Shown: positions 1-7,799 of the stretch, in pieces
How positions within the stretch are numbered: the first letter of the stretch is position 1
Layout of the letters: each line of letters starts with the position of its first letter
Source of the DNA: an uncultured Roseiflexaceae bacterium
GTDB lineage: Bacteria; Chloroflexota; Chloroflexia; Chloroflexales; Roseiflexaceae
Direction: 5' to 3'
Assembly: GCA_937988885.1 (NCBI GenBank)
Contig: CALKHR010000150.1
Span: forward strand, 1-28,067
Length of the DNA stretch: 28,067 nucleotides
Position numbers and translations under genes: made by a program
Notes under the pieces: generated by a model
What the model was told of the DNA's origin: nothing
Databases searched by the model: none
Seen by the model: only the letters and a program-made list of their open reading frames with translations

Positions 1-81
1 CAGAAACGCTCACTTGCCGCATTTACCATTTAGCTAGTAGCAACATTAGTTAATAAGGTTGCCAGAGCGATGATGCGATCG

Positions 82-90
82 TGGTACAAT
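82..90 (+). promoter_or_regulatory. Extended -10 promoter element for the P450 gene
   Basis: TGG followed by TACAAT (-10 at 85-90) lies 73 bases before the P450 start. No good -35 sits at 16-18 bp spacing, although TTGCCA occurs at 59-64 with a 20-bp spacer. The same TGG-TAnnAT form recurs in front of many genes in this window. Confidence 0.5.
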
Positions 91-163
91 GCTCGCGGTG
101 TCCATCCGATGGCCACCCATACACCACCAACCTAACAACTCCATTATGTAAAGGACAGCACGC

Positions 164-1579
164 ATGTCCGCTACTTCCTTTACCCTTAACCTACCAGGGC
201 CACAAGCGATGCCATTGATCGGCTGGCGCGGCAATCTGCTCCGCTTTGCGATCGACCCGCTCGGATACACGTGCAATGTGTACCGACGCCACGGCACTAT
301 TGCGGCTCTGATTCAAGGCTACCCAAGTGCTGCGGTCTTCGCGTTTGGGCCAACCTATAACCGCATGCTGCTCAGCAACCCCGAGCAGTTCTACTCTCGC
401 CCGTTCCTGCAATCGGCGCCCAACACCTCGCTCGCGCGGCTCACCTCCGGGCTATTGGCGATGAATGGTTCGGTGCACCGCCAGCACCGCAAACTGATGA
501 TGCCAGCCTTCCACAAAAAACGTATCGAAGGCTACCACGCGACGATGACCGCTATCACGCAGCAGACGCTCGATGCATGGCGTCCCGGTCAGCATCTCGA
601 TATCGCCTACGAGATGCAACAATTGACCCTCCGAATCGTCAGCCAGGCGCTTTTTGGCCTCAATATCAACGATCGCGCCGACCGTCTCGGCCAACGCATC
701 AAGACCTGGCTCTACTTGCTCGATTCGCCCCAGATGGTCCTGCTGCCCTATAACTTCCCTGGCTCACCGATGCGGCGCCTGTTGCACCTCTCCGATCGGC
801 TTGAGGCCGACCTGCAAGCGATGATAGCGAGCAAACGTGCCGCCTCCGAGCTAGGCGATGATGTTCTGGCGATGCTGATCCAGACGCGAGATGAAGATGG
901 TAGTATGCTGAGCGAGGCCGATCTCGTGGGACAGGCGGCGATCCTCTTTATCGCTGGGCACGAGACGAGTTCGAACGCGCTCACCTGGACGCTCTTTCTG
1001 CTCTCGCAGCACCCCACTGTGCTCGAAGAGTTGTGCGATGAGCTCCACGGCGTGCTGCGCGGGGCGGCCCCAACTATCGAGCAACTCAACCAGTTGCCGC
1101 TACTCGACCGTGTGATCAAGGAGAGTTTGCGCTTGCTGCCGCCCGCCAGCATCAGCCTGCGCTACAGCATCACGCCGATCGAGCTTGCGGGCCATACCAT
1201 CCCCAGCGGCACAACGATCTTCTACAGCCAGTACATCACTCACCACATGCCCGAGCTCTACGCCGAGCCGAACCGTTTTCTGCCGAGCCGCTGGGAGACG
1301 ATCAACCCAGGCCCATACGAGTACCTGCCCTTCGGGGCCGGGCCGCGCATGTGCATCGGCACCACCTTCGCCCTGTTCGAGATCAAGATTGTGCTGGCGA
1401 TGTTGCTGCAACGCTATCGGCTAGAACTGCGGGCGGGTGCTCGTGTCGCCCGTCGCCTGCGCATCACCCTTGCGCCACGGTATGGCATGGCCATGATCGT
1501 GCGCCCGTCCAGGCAGCGCATCCGCGTGCACACACCACGCGGCAACATTCACGAGATGGTAGACCTGCCGAAAGAATAA
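164..1579 (+). CDS. Cytochrome P450
   Basis: A 471-residue soluble bacterial P450, a heme-thiolate monooxygenase that would insert one oxygen atom into a lipophilic substrate using electrons from a ferredoxin or flavodoxin partner not encoded nearby. The oxygen-binding I-helix motif AGHETS is at residues 264-269. The K-helix ExxR is E320-SL-R323. The heme loop FGAGPRMCIG is at 390-399, with C397 as the axial thiolate ligand. No N-terminal membrane anchor is evident and the length is normal for the family. AAGGA at 151-155 sits 8 bases before ATG 164, which supports this start. An HIBADH-family dehydrogenase follows after 66 bp on the same strand, so the two may be co-transcribed. Family assignment is very secure; the substrate cannot be read from the sequence. 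Confidence 0.96.
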   Translation: MSATSFTLNLPGPQAMPLIGWRGNLLRFAIDPLGYTCNVYRRHGTIAALIQGYPSAAVFAFGPTYNRMLLSNPEQFYSRPFLQSAPNTSLARLTSGLLAMNGSVHRQHRKLMMPAFHKKRIEGYHATMTAITQQTLDAWRPGQHLDIAYEMQQLTLRIVSQALFGLNINDRADRLGQRIKTWLYLLDSPQMVLLPYNFPGSPMRRLLHLSDRLEADLQAMIASKRAASELGDDVLAMLIQTRDEDGSMLSEADLVGQAAILFIAGHETSSNALTWTLFLLSQHPTVLEELCDELHGVLRGAAPTIEQLNQLPLLDRVIKESLRLLPPASISLRYSITPIELAGHTIPSGTTIFYSQYITHHMPELYAEPNRFLPSRWETINPGPYEYLPFGAGPRMCIGTTFALFEIKIVLAMLLQRYRLELRAGARVARRLRITLAPRYGMAMIVRPSRQRIRVHTPRGNIHEMVDLPKE

Positions 1580-1645
1580 GCAATACGTGGTAGCCACAGC
1601 GCTCGACCACCAAGTTCTCGTTGCTGAAATCGAGGAGTGTTTCTC

Positions 1646-2557
1646 ATGGAACAGATTGGTTTGATTGGCCTTGGCCGTATGGGCCAGGCGATCGGTATGC
1701 GGCTTCTGAATGCGGGTTTCCCGCTGTGTGTCTATAACCGCACCCGTGCCAAAGCCGACGAACTGCTGGCGAACGGCGCAACCTGGGCCGCTTCGCCAGC
1801 AGAAGTTGCGAGTCGCGCCGCCATCGTGCTCACCATTCTCACCGATGATCAAGCCGTCGAACAGGTGTATTGCGGTGAGAACGGTCTGCTGAGCGGCGAT
1901 TGCGAGAGCAAACTGTTCGCCGAGATGAGCACCATCCGCACGGCCACAATTCAAGCGTTGGAGCCGCGAGTGCGTGCAAAAGGCGCACACCTGCTCGATG
2001 CGCCCGTCTCGGGCACCGTCGAACCAGCGCGCCAGGGCCAACTGCTCACGCTCGTCGGCGGCGATGCTGCCGACCTCGAACGTGCGCGACCAGCCTTCGC
2101 CACCTTCAGCCGACGCATCGTCCACATGGGGCCGAGCGGCAGCGGCACCACCATGAAACTCGCCCTCAACATGGCGATGGCGATCTTCTGGGCTGGGCTA
2201 TCGGAGGCGATGGCGATGGGTCAGCAGTTCGGCCTCACCATCGAGCAGATGCTTGACGTCTACCTCGATTCCCCGGTGGCGCTGCCCGCACTGCGCGCCA
2301 AAGCGCCACTGTTGCTCGGCGAGCCGCACGAGGTTGCCTTCGACGTGACGGGTATTCGCAAGGACCTGCTCGCGATGGTCTCCACCGCACAGAGCGTGGG
2401 TGTGCCCGCCGCGACAGGCTCCTCGGCGCTGGCGCTGTTCGCGGCAGCCACCGCCGCCGACTACGGCGACCGCGATTTGGTCGCGATCGTTGAGTACACA
2501 GCTGAACAAGCGCGCAAGACCTTCCCGCATAGCAAAAAGCTCACATCAGACTCGTAG
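1646..2557 (+). CDS. NAD(P)-dependent oxidoreductase, 3-hydroxyisobutyrate dehydrogenase family
   Basis: A 303-residue beta-hydroxyacid dehydrogenase. The N-terminal Rossmann motif GLGRMG follows the first strand directly. The substrate-binding signature DAPVSGT replaces the usual DAPVSGG. The catalytic-lysine region GSGTTMKLALN places the lysine at about residue 171, and an all-helical C-terminal domain follows. An in-frame GTG exists at 1637, but GAGGAG at 1632-1637 lies 8 bases before ATG 1646, so 1646 is chosen. Family members oxidise 3-hydroxyisobutyrate, tartronate semialdehyde or related acids, or reduce short aldehydes such as succinic semialdehyde; the substrate cannot be decided here. 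It probably shares a transcript with the P450, 66 bp upstream, and ends at a strong terminator. Confidence 0.93.
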   Translation: MEQIGLIGLGRMGQAIGMRLLNAGFPLCVYNRTRAKADELLANGATWAASPAEVASRAAIVLTILTDDQAVEQVYCGENGLLSGDCESKLFAEMSTIRTATIQALEPRVRAKGAHLLDAPVSGTVEPARQGQLLTLVGGDAADLERARPAFATFSRRIVHMGPSGSGTTMKLALNMAMAIFWAGLSEAMAMGQQFGLTIEQMLDVYLDSPVALPALRAKAPLLLGEPHEVAFDVTGIRKDLLAMVSTAQSVGVPAATGSSALALFAAATAADYGDRDLVAIVEYTAEQARKTFPHSKKLTSDS

Positions 2558-2589
2558 GGTGCATCGACTCTGCGCCACGTGAGGGACAG

Positions 2590-2621
2590 AAAAGGGGCGG
2601 CACAGCAATGCCGCCCCTTTT
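2590..2621 (+). terminator. Rho-independent terminator (bidirectional)
   Basis: A perfect 13-bp stem (2590-2602 with 2609-2621), loop CAGCAA, with an A run on the left arm and TTTT ending the right arm. It lies between the convergent dehydrogenase and small membrane protein genes and could stop both transcripts. Confidence 0.9.
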
Positions 2622-2651
2622 CGTATCTTCAAGCTAAGCCAGAATGAGCGC

Positions 2652-3068
2652 CTAGATCGGCAGGAGCATCGCAATCACAGTGGCGACTGCGCCAACGGCC
2701 ACCGATTTCATCACGACACGGCGGGCCTGCTTCTGCACCTGCGCCAACTCCTTGGGATCTTCGATCGCCTCAACCCGATCGCCCGTTTTGCGCGCATCAC
2801 GGGCCGCAAGACCGATGCAGGTCTTATCGCTCCACTGGAAGAACCCTACCGCCGAGCTCCAGAAGACGATAAACAACACCAAGCGCATCCAGCGGGGCGC
2901 ATCGATATACAGCAACGCAGCCAACAGCGAGACGCCCACTATCAACTGCACAACTCCCACCAGGAAGCGCTTGCGCCGCTCGCTAGGGCTAATGTTCGCG
3001 ATACAAACCTCGCCTGCGGAATCAGAATCATTCGCAGATGCCGCAATGGGCGAACGTGGCGTTGGCAT
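2652..3068 (-). CDS. Small three-helix membrane protein of unknown function
   Basis: A 138-residue protein. The N-terminal ~30 residues are hydrophilic and end in a motif CIANISPSERRKR. Hydrophobic helices follow at roughly residues 33-52, 61-79 and 117-137, with a soluble stretch between the second and third rich in charged residues (DKTCIGLAARDARKTGDR, then IEDPKE). The in-frame TTG at 3074 is rejected because AAGGAG at 3076-3081 is correctly spaced (7 bases) for ATG 3068. An extended -10 (TGGTATGAT, 3136-3144) lies upstream. The C...N.SP.ERRKR start and FFQ..DKTC segment look like a conserved family, but I know no function for it. Confidence 0.85.
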   Translation of the reverse strand: MPTPRSPIAASANDSDSAGEVCIANISPSERRKRFLVGVVQLIVGVSLLAALLYIDAPRWMRLVLFIVFWSSAVGFFQWSDKTCIGLAARDARKTGDRVEAIEDPKELAQVQKQARRVVMKSVAVGAVATVIAMLLPI

Positions 3069-3135
3069 AACCAAACTCCTTCTCTATCGATACATCCATC
3101 ACGCTAGAGGTATGGTTGCAATCCTGTAAGTACGT

Positions 3136-3144
3136 ATCATACCA
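3136..3144 (-). promoter_or_regulatory. Extended -10 promoter element for the small membrane protein
   Basis: Read on the minus strand, TGG-TATGAT, about 68 bases before the ATG at 3068. It is back to back with the plus-strand promoter at 3171-3179, forming a divergent promoter region. Confidence 0.5.
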
Positions 3145-3170
3145 CACGCGCCCTCAGATCACCGAGTGTG

Positions 3171-3179
3171 TGCTATACT
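3171..3179 (+). promoter_or_regulatory. Extended -10 promoter element for the GNAT gene
   Basis: TGC-TATACT, 47 bases before ATG 3226. No convincing -35 is present. It is divergent from the element at 3136-3144. Confidence 0.5.
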
Positions 3180-3225
3180 GCGCAAAACGCGAGATCAACT
3201 CGATTCGCCATGCTAGGGGGCCGAT

Positions 3226-3732
3226 ATGGTAACGCTACTCGGCGAATACCTCGAACTTCGCACGCTCCCCGAACAGCACCTCCCAGCCTTGCTGAAGGTC
3301 TATCAGGGTACACCGCTCTATTTTGATGGGCTTGGTTACGATGTGCAGCGTCTCACGCTTGCCGATGTGCAAGCCCAGTGGCAGGCTGCCCAAAAAAGCG
3401 CAGGAAGGAACTTGCTGGGTGTCTACCACCGCGTCACCGATCTGTTGATCGGCTGCGTTGATGTGCAGTTCGATGCGCCGCAACCGCAGGAGGCAACGAT
3501 ACTGCTGCTGCTGATTTGGGGCGGCTTCCAGCGTCAAGGGTACGGCCTCGAGTGCATGGCACTGCTTGTCGATTGGTTCATCCAACGCTCGATGACCGAG
3601 CTATGGGCGATCGCTAGCAACAACGAGGAAGGCATCAGCTTCTTAGAACAACAAGGCTTCGTTGTGACCGAGCAGACAGCGATCCCGCCAATTGCAACGG
3701 GTCAGGCGTTTTTGATGCGTCATCAAAGCTGA
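3226..3732 (+). CDS. GNAT-family N-acetyltransferase (RimJ/RimL-like)
   Basis: A 168-residue single-domain acetyltransferase. It opens with the beta strand LRTLPEQHLPALLKVY typical of the RimJ/RimL side of the family. A central strand follows (LLIWGGFQRQGYGLECMALLVDW) in which QRQGYG occupies the acetyl-CoA pyrophosphate-binding position (Q/RxxGxG/A). The terminal part NNEEGISFLEQQGF corresponds to the usual N..S..L..K.GF motif. AGGGGG lies just upstream of ATG 3226. It probably transfers an acetyl group to an amine, either a protein N-terminus or a small molecule; the substrate is unknown. The gene lies 41 bp before the THUMP methyltransferase on the same strand and may share its transcript. 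Confidence 0.85.
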   Translation: MVTLLGEYLELRTLPEQHLPALLKVYQGTPLYFDGLGYDVQRLTLADVQAQWQAAQKSAGRNLLGVYHRVTDLLIGCVDVQFDAPQPQEATILLLLIWGGFQRQGYGLECMALLVDWFIQRSMTELWAIASNNEEGISFLEQQGFVVTEQTAIPPIATGQAFLMRHQS

Positions 3733-3773
3733 GCACACCAATCGTCATTCGGATTCTCTTACCAGTTAGTTTC

Positions 3774-4859
3774 ATGAAACATCGTACACATACCTATATC
3801 GTCCAGACCCAACCGGGCTTCGAAGCTATCGCAGCCGAGGAATTGCGCGATCTCGTACCGGGCACGACCGAGCATAGCACGCGCAGCATCGCCGATAAGA
3901 ATGGCATGCTCCTATTCAACTACGCCGGCGACCCGCAGGATCTGTTTGAGTTGCGCACGGTCGAAGATATCTTCATCCAAGTGGCGCGCATCCCCAACCT
4001 GCCACCCTCCGTGGCGGGATTGCGCATGCTGCGCGACATCACCCTCTCGGCGCAGATCGAACCCGCCCTGCAGATCGCCCGTCAGATCGCGCCCGGTCGC
4101 GGAGGACGAGGCCGCATACGCTTTCGGGTCGTTTCGCGCCAAGTGGGCCGCACGGCATATCGGCGTGTCGATGCGCAAAACACCGTCGAACGGGCGATTA
4201 TGGCTCGCAGCGACCACCGATGGGGCTTGGAGCAGGAGGGCGCGCTGGAATTTTGGCTCACGCTCCTGCCAAAGGAGGCGATCCTGGCGTTGCGCCTGAG
4301 CGACGAACGCATGCGCCACCGCGAATACAAATTTGAGCACATGCCCGCATCGCTGCGCCCCACCGCAGCCGCAGCACTCGTATGGCTCACGCGTCCGCAG
4401 AACAACGACGTCTTCCTCGACCCGATGTGTGGCGCGGGCACGACGCTGATCGAACGGGCCCACGCCGGACGGTACGCGCAACTGTACGGCGGCGATATCC
4501 GCGAGGAAGCGTTGAAGTTGGCGCGCAGCAACATCGGCACGCGCTACCAACCGATCGAGATTCAACAATGGGATGCACGCAACCTGCCGTTGGATGCAGG
4601 CTCGATCAGCGCCGCGACGGTCAACTTGCCGTTCGGCCAGCAGATCGGCAGCGTGCAGGAGAACAACGCGCTCTACCCGGCGGTGCTGCGCGAACTCACG
4701 CGCGTCCTGCGCCCAGGCGCACGACTAGCCGCCCTCACCGGGGATCGGCGCAACATCGATTCCGCGTTGCGTCGATCGCACGGCTTACAACTGCGCAAGA
4801 TCTATCCAGTGCAGTTGCTCGGGCGGCCAGCAGCAGTCTATGTTATTGAACGAACCTAA
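3774..4859 (+). CDS. THUMP-domain SAM-dependent RNA methyltransferase (Trm14/RlmL-like)
   Basis: A 361-residue protein. The N-terminal part (about 5-165) has the pattern of a ferredoxin-like plus THUMP RNA-binding module, and the Rossmann methyltransferase domain follows (about 190-361). SAM motif I DPMCGAGT starts at D216. Catalytic motif IV is N284-LPFG, the N(L/P)P(F/Y)G form of guanine-N2 methyltransferases of the Trm14/THUMPD3/RlmL type. Expected role: m2G formation in tRNA (position 6 by analogy with Trm14) or rRNA. No clear Shine-Dalgarno precedes ATG 3774, so it may be read through from the GNAT gene 41 bp upstream. Its TAA overlaps the stop of convergent mscL (4856-4859). Family is secure; tRNA versus rRNA target is inference. 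Confidence 0.88.
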   Translation: MKHRTHTYIVQTQPGFEAIAAEELRDLVPGTTEHSTRSIADKNGMLLFNYAGDPQDLFELRTVEDIFIQVARIPNLPPSVAGLRMLRDITLSAQIEPALQIARQIAPGRGGRGRIRFRVVSRQVGRTAYRRVDAQNTVERAIMARSDHRWGLEQEGALEFWLTLLPKEAILALRLSDERMRHREYKFEHMPASLRPTAAAALVWLTRPQNNDVFLDPMCGAGTTLIERAHAGRYAQLYGGDIREEALKLARSNIGTRYQPIEIQQWDARNLPLDAGSISAATVNLPFGQQIGSVQENNALYPAVLRELTRVLRPGARLAALTGDRRNIDSALRRSHGLQLRKIYPVQLLGRPAAVYVIERT

Positions 4860-5302
4860 CGCGTAGCAGTGGCAGTCAGATCAGAAGTGCAGTGCCCGCA
4901 CCGCGTAGCCTTCAGCGGAATGCTCTCCAAGCAGTAAGGGCACTCTTTGGTATTTGGCTCGGGGGGTGGTTCCTCACGGCGCAGGCGGTTCGCTTGGCGC
5001 ACGACCAAGAACAGCACGAATGCGATAATCAGAAACTGAATAATCGTATTGAGGAACACGCCGTAATTAATGGTAGGTGCGCCAGCGGCCTTTGCCGCCT
5101 CAAGCGACGGGTACGACTCACCCGTCAGGCTCAGATATAGGTTGGTGAAATCGACCCGACCGAGGATCAAACCGATCGGCGGCATAATCACATCATCGAC
5201 CAATGAAGTGACGATTTTGCCAAACGCCGCACCGATAATCACACCGATCGCGAGATCCAACACGTTCCCCCGTGCGATGAACTCCTTAAACTCCTTGAAC
5301 AT
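4856..5302 (-). CDS. mscL: Large-conductance mechanosensitive channel MscL with C-terminal zinc ribbon
   Basis: A 148-residue inner-membrane channel that opens under membrane tension to release solutes on hypo-osmotic shock. The N-terminus FKEFKEFIARGNVLDLAIG and the first pore helix (about 15-43) are strongly MscL-like. The periplasmic loop is about 45-80 and the second helix about 82-102. Instead of the usual C-terminal amphipathic helix, the tail ends in a zinc-ribbon-like C-x2-C-x10-C-x2-C (C121, C124, C135, C138). The stop overlaps that of the convergent methyltransferase. The serine hydrolase upstream on the same strand ends 43 bp before the mscL start, so co-transcription is possible. 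Assignment is very secure; metal binding by the tail is inferred. Confidence 0.96.
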   Translation of the reverse strand: MFKEFKEFIARGNVLDLAIGVIIGAAFGKIVTSLVDDVIMPPIGLILGRVDFTNLYLSLTGESYPSLEAAKAAGAPTINYGVFLNTIIQFLIIAFVLFLVVRQANRLRREEPPPEPNTKECPYCLESIPLKATRCGHCTSDLTATATR

Positions 5303-5345
5303 TGCAACCTCTCAGAACAGGCGACACTCGAAAGATGCAGCGTCT

Positions 5346-6419
5346 TTAAGTGCCATACGCTTGTAAAATGGCTCTGCCAATTCCAGGACCACGACGCACG
5401 AGCCAACCACTATCAGCAGCCCGCGTGCCCAGAATAACCCAGGCGAGATCAAGTTCTGGCACGGCCCAAGCCAATGCACCCGATGCACCGCTATGCCCAA
5501 ACGAGGTGGGGCCGGCCTCGGCAGGAACCCAGTGCGGTTCCTTGGTGCCGCGCAGGTCGGCGCCCAACCCCCATGGACAAGGCGACCACATCAGTGGCTT
5601 CACGAAACCACCGTTGAGCATACCAGTTTGGTTCTGTAGCGCTTCTGATCGCAGTTCAGGGCTCAGAAACGAAGTTGGACGACCTTGGAACGCAAGGAGA
5701 ATACGCAATGCGCCTTCAACTGTACTGTACAGCCCGCCCCAAGGCAGCGCTAAACTTCGCCAAAAGCGCGAATTAAAGGGTTCAAGATCAGAGTTCGCAT
5801 GGGAACTGCGCACATCCGCAATGACCATCGGCTGTCGAGGCGGCTCATCGCCCAGGTACGCCTCTACGCCGAGAGGCTCCAACACCAGCGAATGCAACGC
5901 CTCGCGGAAGGAGACGCCACAGCGCTGCTCGACAACCAAGCCCAATAGACCATAGCCAACATTGCTGTACTGCACTCGCGTCAGCGGAGGCGCCTCAAGC
6001 GGCGTGAGCATACAGGCAGTTGCTAAGGTTGGCCAATCGAGGCCATGGGCATAAGGAGCTAAGGATCGTGCGACATCAAGTGGAAGACCACTTGTATGAG
6101 ATAACAATGTACGCAGCGTCACCTCGGGCTGCGCACATGCAGCGCTAGGAAGATAAACCCCCAAAGGATCATCGATTGCAAGCTCGCCCGCATCGGCCAA
6201 CCGCAGCACAGCGAGCGCGGTTGCCAACTTGGTGATCGACGCAATCGGGAACAAACTATCACGGGCGATCGGTCGCCCTGCCCCATCAACACCTACCGCA
6301 ACATAATTGACCGGCCGATCGCCCTGTGCGACCGCCAACATAATACCCGGCACATGGCCTCCGCTGACCACAGTTTCGACAGCAACCTGTACTTCTGTAG
6401 GGACGGTTTGGTCAGTCAT
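5346..6419 (-). CDS. Serine hydrolase, class C beta-lactamase / penicillin-binding-protein-like family
   Basis: A 357-residue protein of the beta-lactamase (PF00144) fold. The nucleophile motif SxxK is S61-IT-K64 and the second motif YxN is Y151-S-N153. A late HSGAS segment takes the place of the KTG/HxG motif. HTSGLP near 108-113 is a further family hallmark. Members are D,D-peptidases, esterases or true lactamases; the sequence does not decide which. No convincing signal peptide is seen, so it may be cytoplasmic, which argues for an esterase/amidase. The Shine-Dalgarno before ATG 6419 is weak. Codon use is visibly less GC-rich than in flanking genes. It lies 43 bp upstream of mscL on the same strand. 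Confidence 0.9.
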   Translation of the reverse strand: MTDQTVPTEVQVAVETVVSGGHVPGIMLAVAQGDRPVNYVAVGVDGAGRPIARDSLFPIASITKLATALAVLRLADAGELAIDDPLGVYLPSAACAQPEVTLRTLLSHTSGLPLDVARSLAPYAHGLDWPTLATACMLTPLEAPPLTRVQYSNVGYGLLGLVVEQRCGVSFREALHSLVLEPLGVEAYLGDEPPRQPMVIADVRSSHANSDLEPFNSRFWRSLALPWGGLYSTVEGALRILLAFQGRPTSFLSPELRSEALQNQTGMLNGGFVKPLMWSPCPWGLGADLRGTKEPHWVPAEAGPTSFGHSGASGALAWAVPELDLAWVILGTRAADSGWLVRRGPGIGRAILQAYGT

Positions 6420-6598
6420 GTGTTACCGTTACTTTCTACCACTGAGATTGAGTATGGAGTAAACGTTCCTTTGCCGGGCATAATACACCACTTTTGAATT
6501 ATCCTTGCTGAAGATAAAAGCACCCCAGCATTGCACATGGATAGTGCTGGGATAATTCACCTTGCCTATAAGAACGCCAAATCCTCACGGCGCTACTG

Positions 6599-6964
6599 TT
6601 ATGAGGACTTCTTCGGACGCCCAGGGCCGCGCTTGGTGCCCGGAGTGCTCGACGACGATGCAACGACACCGTTCTGCTTCGAGCGACCAGCCAGATCGGA
6701 ACGAGCGATCACCTTGAAGCGCATTGTATCGCCAGTGGTACGAATAAAGCGCAATGCAACGCCACGGCGCTCTGCCGCCGCTTTGAAACGATTACGGACG
6801 GTCAAACGCTTCTCGTTCTCAGCGATCTGTGCTTCACCATAATCGCCGATTTCGTAGTCCGCCAAAAAGCGATCGTACTGTTCTTCGATCAATTGGCGTA
6901 GGCCTTTTCCACGATCCTGAATTGCCTGCACTTCATCCGAAGTTAGTTTACGTACGGTTGGCAT
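6599..6964 (-). CDS. Small basic protein with C-terminal AT-hook
   Basis: A 121-residue protein of unknown function. Residues 1-85 look folded: a helical start (KLTSDEVQAIQDRG), a segment DRFLADYEIGDYGEA, then RLTVRNRFKAAAERRGV and a strand-like end LRFIRTTGDTMRFKV. A low-complexity linker rich in Ser and Gly follows, ending in KRGPGRPKKSS, whose GRP core flanked by Lys/Arg is the classical AT-hook that binds the minor groove of AT-rich DNA. AGGAG lies properly upstream of ATG 6964. An extended -10 is at 7108-7116. It sits beside the most AT-rich spacer of the window. A nucleoid-associated or regulatory role is inference from the AT-hook alone. Confidence 0.85.
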   Translation of the reverse strand: MPTVRKLTSDEVQAIQDRGKGLRQLIEEQYDRFLADYEIGDYGEAQIAENEKRLTVRNRFKAAAERRGVALRFIRTTGDTMRFKVIARSDLAGRSKQNGVVASSSSTPGTKRGPGRPKKSS

Positions 6965-7107
6965 GGTAGTCTCTCCTTTTACAGCCTTAACTAAGGGGGT
7001 TTATATTACTGCTTCCCGCCAATTTATGCAAGTAGCATTCCAACAATTGCATATTTGGTAGATGTCTTTTTTCTCACCTGCCCATCGGTAGTTTCTTATA
7101 ACCAATC

Positions 7108-7116
7108 ATTGTACCA
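7108..7116 (-). promoter_or_regulatory. Extended -10 promoter element for the AT-hook gene
   Basis: Minus-strand TGG-TACAAT, identical to the P450 element at 82-90. It implies a leader of about 135 bases before ATG 6964. Confidence 0.45.
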
Positions 7117-7324
7117 AATCTATAATCGCTGGTCTTTCTCTGAAGCATTTGACTCGTTTATCAGTAGCGTAAATAGCGGTCGGAGCCATAACTATACCTT
7201 GCCATCCAAGCATTCCAGAGCCTAACAAATATTCCGGCAACGATGTATACTACATCATATTTCTAAGATATTTGATTGAAAATAACTCGAATATCCTAGG
7301 ACGAGCATAAATAAACCTGAGCTA

Positions 7325-7333
7325 TGCTATAAT
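7325..7333 (+). promoter_or_regulatory. Extended -10 promoter element for the EVE-domain gene
   Basis: TGC-TATAAT, a perfect consensus -10 with extended TG, 41 bases before ATG 7374. No -35 is recognisable. Confidence 0.6.
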
Positions 7334-7373
7334 CCTTTGATGTATTCTTAACTCCATAACATCGAGGTTCTTT

Positions 7374-7799
7374 ATGAGTGATACATCGTTTTGGCTCCTT
7401 AAAACTGAGCCTAACACCTACTCGTTCGACGATCTGGAGCGCGACGGCTCCACGACTTGGGATGGCGTCGCGAACAACACCGCGTTAATACATTTGCGTG
7501 CGATGAAATCCGGCGATTTAGCGCTGATCTACCACACCGGCAATGAGCGCCGGGCTGTGGGAATCGCCGAAATCACCAGTGCACCATATCCAGATCCGAA
7601 AGCCAATAATCCAAAATTAGTAGTTGTTGATCTACGTCCAGTAGAACGTCTTAAAAACCCAGTTACACTTGCTCAAATAAAATCCGATCCTTTCTTTGCC
7701 GATTTCGCACTTGTACGCCAGGCACGATTGTCTGTAATGCCAGTTTCTGCCGAACAATGGCAACGGATCTTAACATCTGCCAACAATCCCGTAAGTTAA
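7374..7799 (+). CDS. EVE-domain protein
   Basis: A 141-residue single EVE domain (PUA-like fold related to YTH and ASCH). The start FWLLKTEPNTYSFDDL and W-DGVANN are diagnostic, followed by MKSGDLALIYHTGNERRAVGIAEI and the later LVVVDLRPVERL. Prokaryotic EVE domains are thought to bind modified bases in DNA or RNA, and stand-alone copies like this one are common housekeeping-type genes. CGAGG at 7363-7367 precedes ATG 7374 by 6 bases. Base composition changes inside the gene: the first ~200 bases are GC-rich, while from about 7570 codons become AT-rich. No restriction partner is adjacent. Assignment is secure; ligand unknown. Confidence 0.93.
   Translation: MSDTSFWLLKTEPNTYSFDDLERDGSTTWDGVANNTALIHLRAMKSGDLALIYHTGNERRAVGIAEITSAPYPDPKANNPKLVVVDLRPVERLKNPVTLAQIKSDPFFADFALVRQARLSVMPVSAEQWQRILTSANNPVS

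Larger units (their letters stand above)
6965..7373. other. AT-rich divergent spacer
   Basis: 409 bases without a gene, between the AT-hook gene (-) and the EVE gene (+). It holds a minus-strand extended -10 (7108-7116), a plus-strand extended -10 (7325-7333), an unpaired TTGACT (7149-7154) and a TATACT near 7247. It is markedly richer in A and T than the coding regions around it. No RNA gene or repeat was recognised. Confidence 0.6.
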
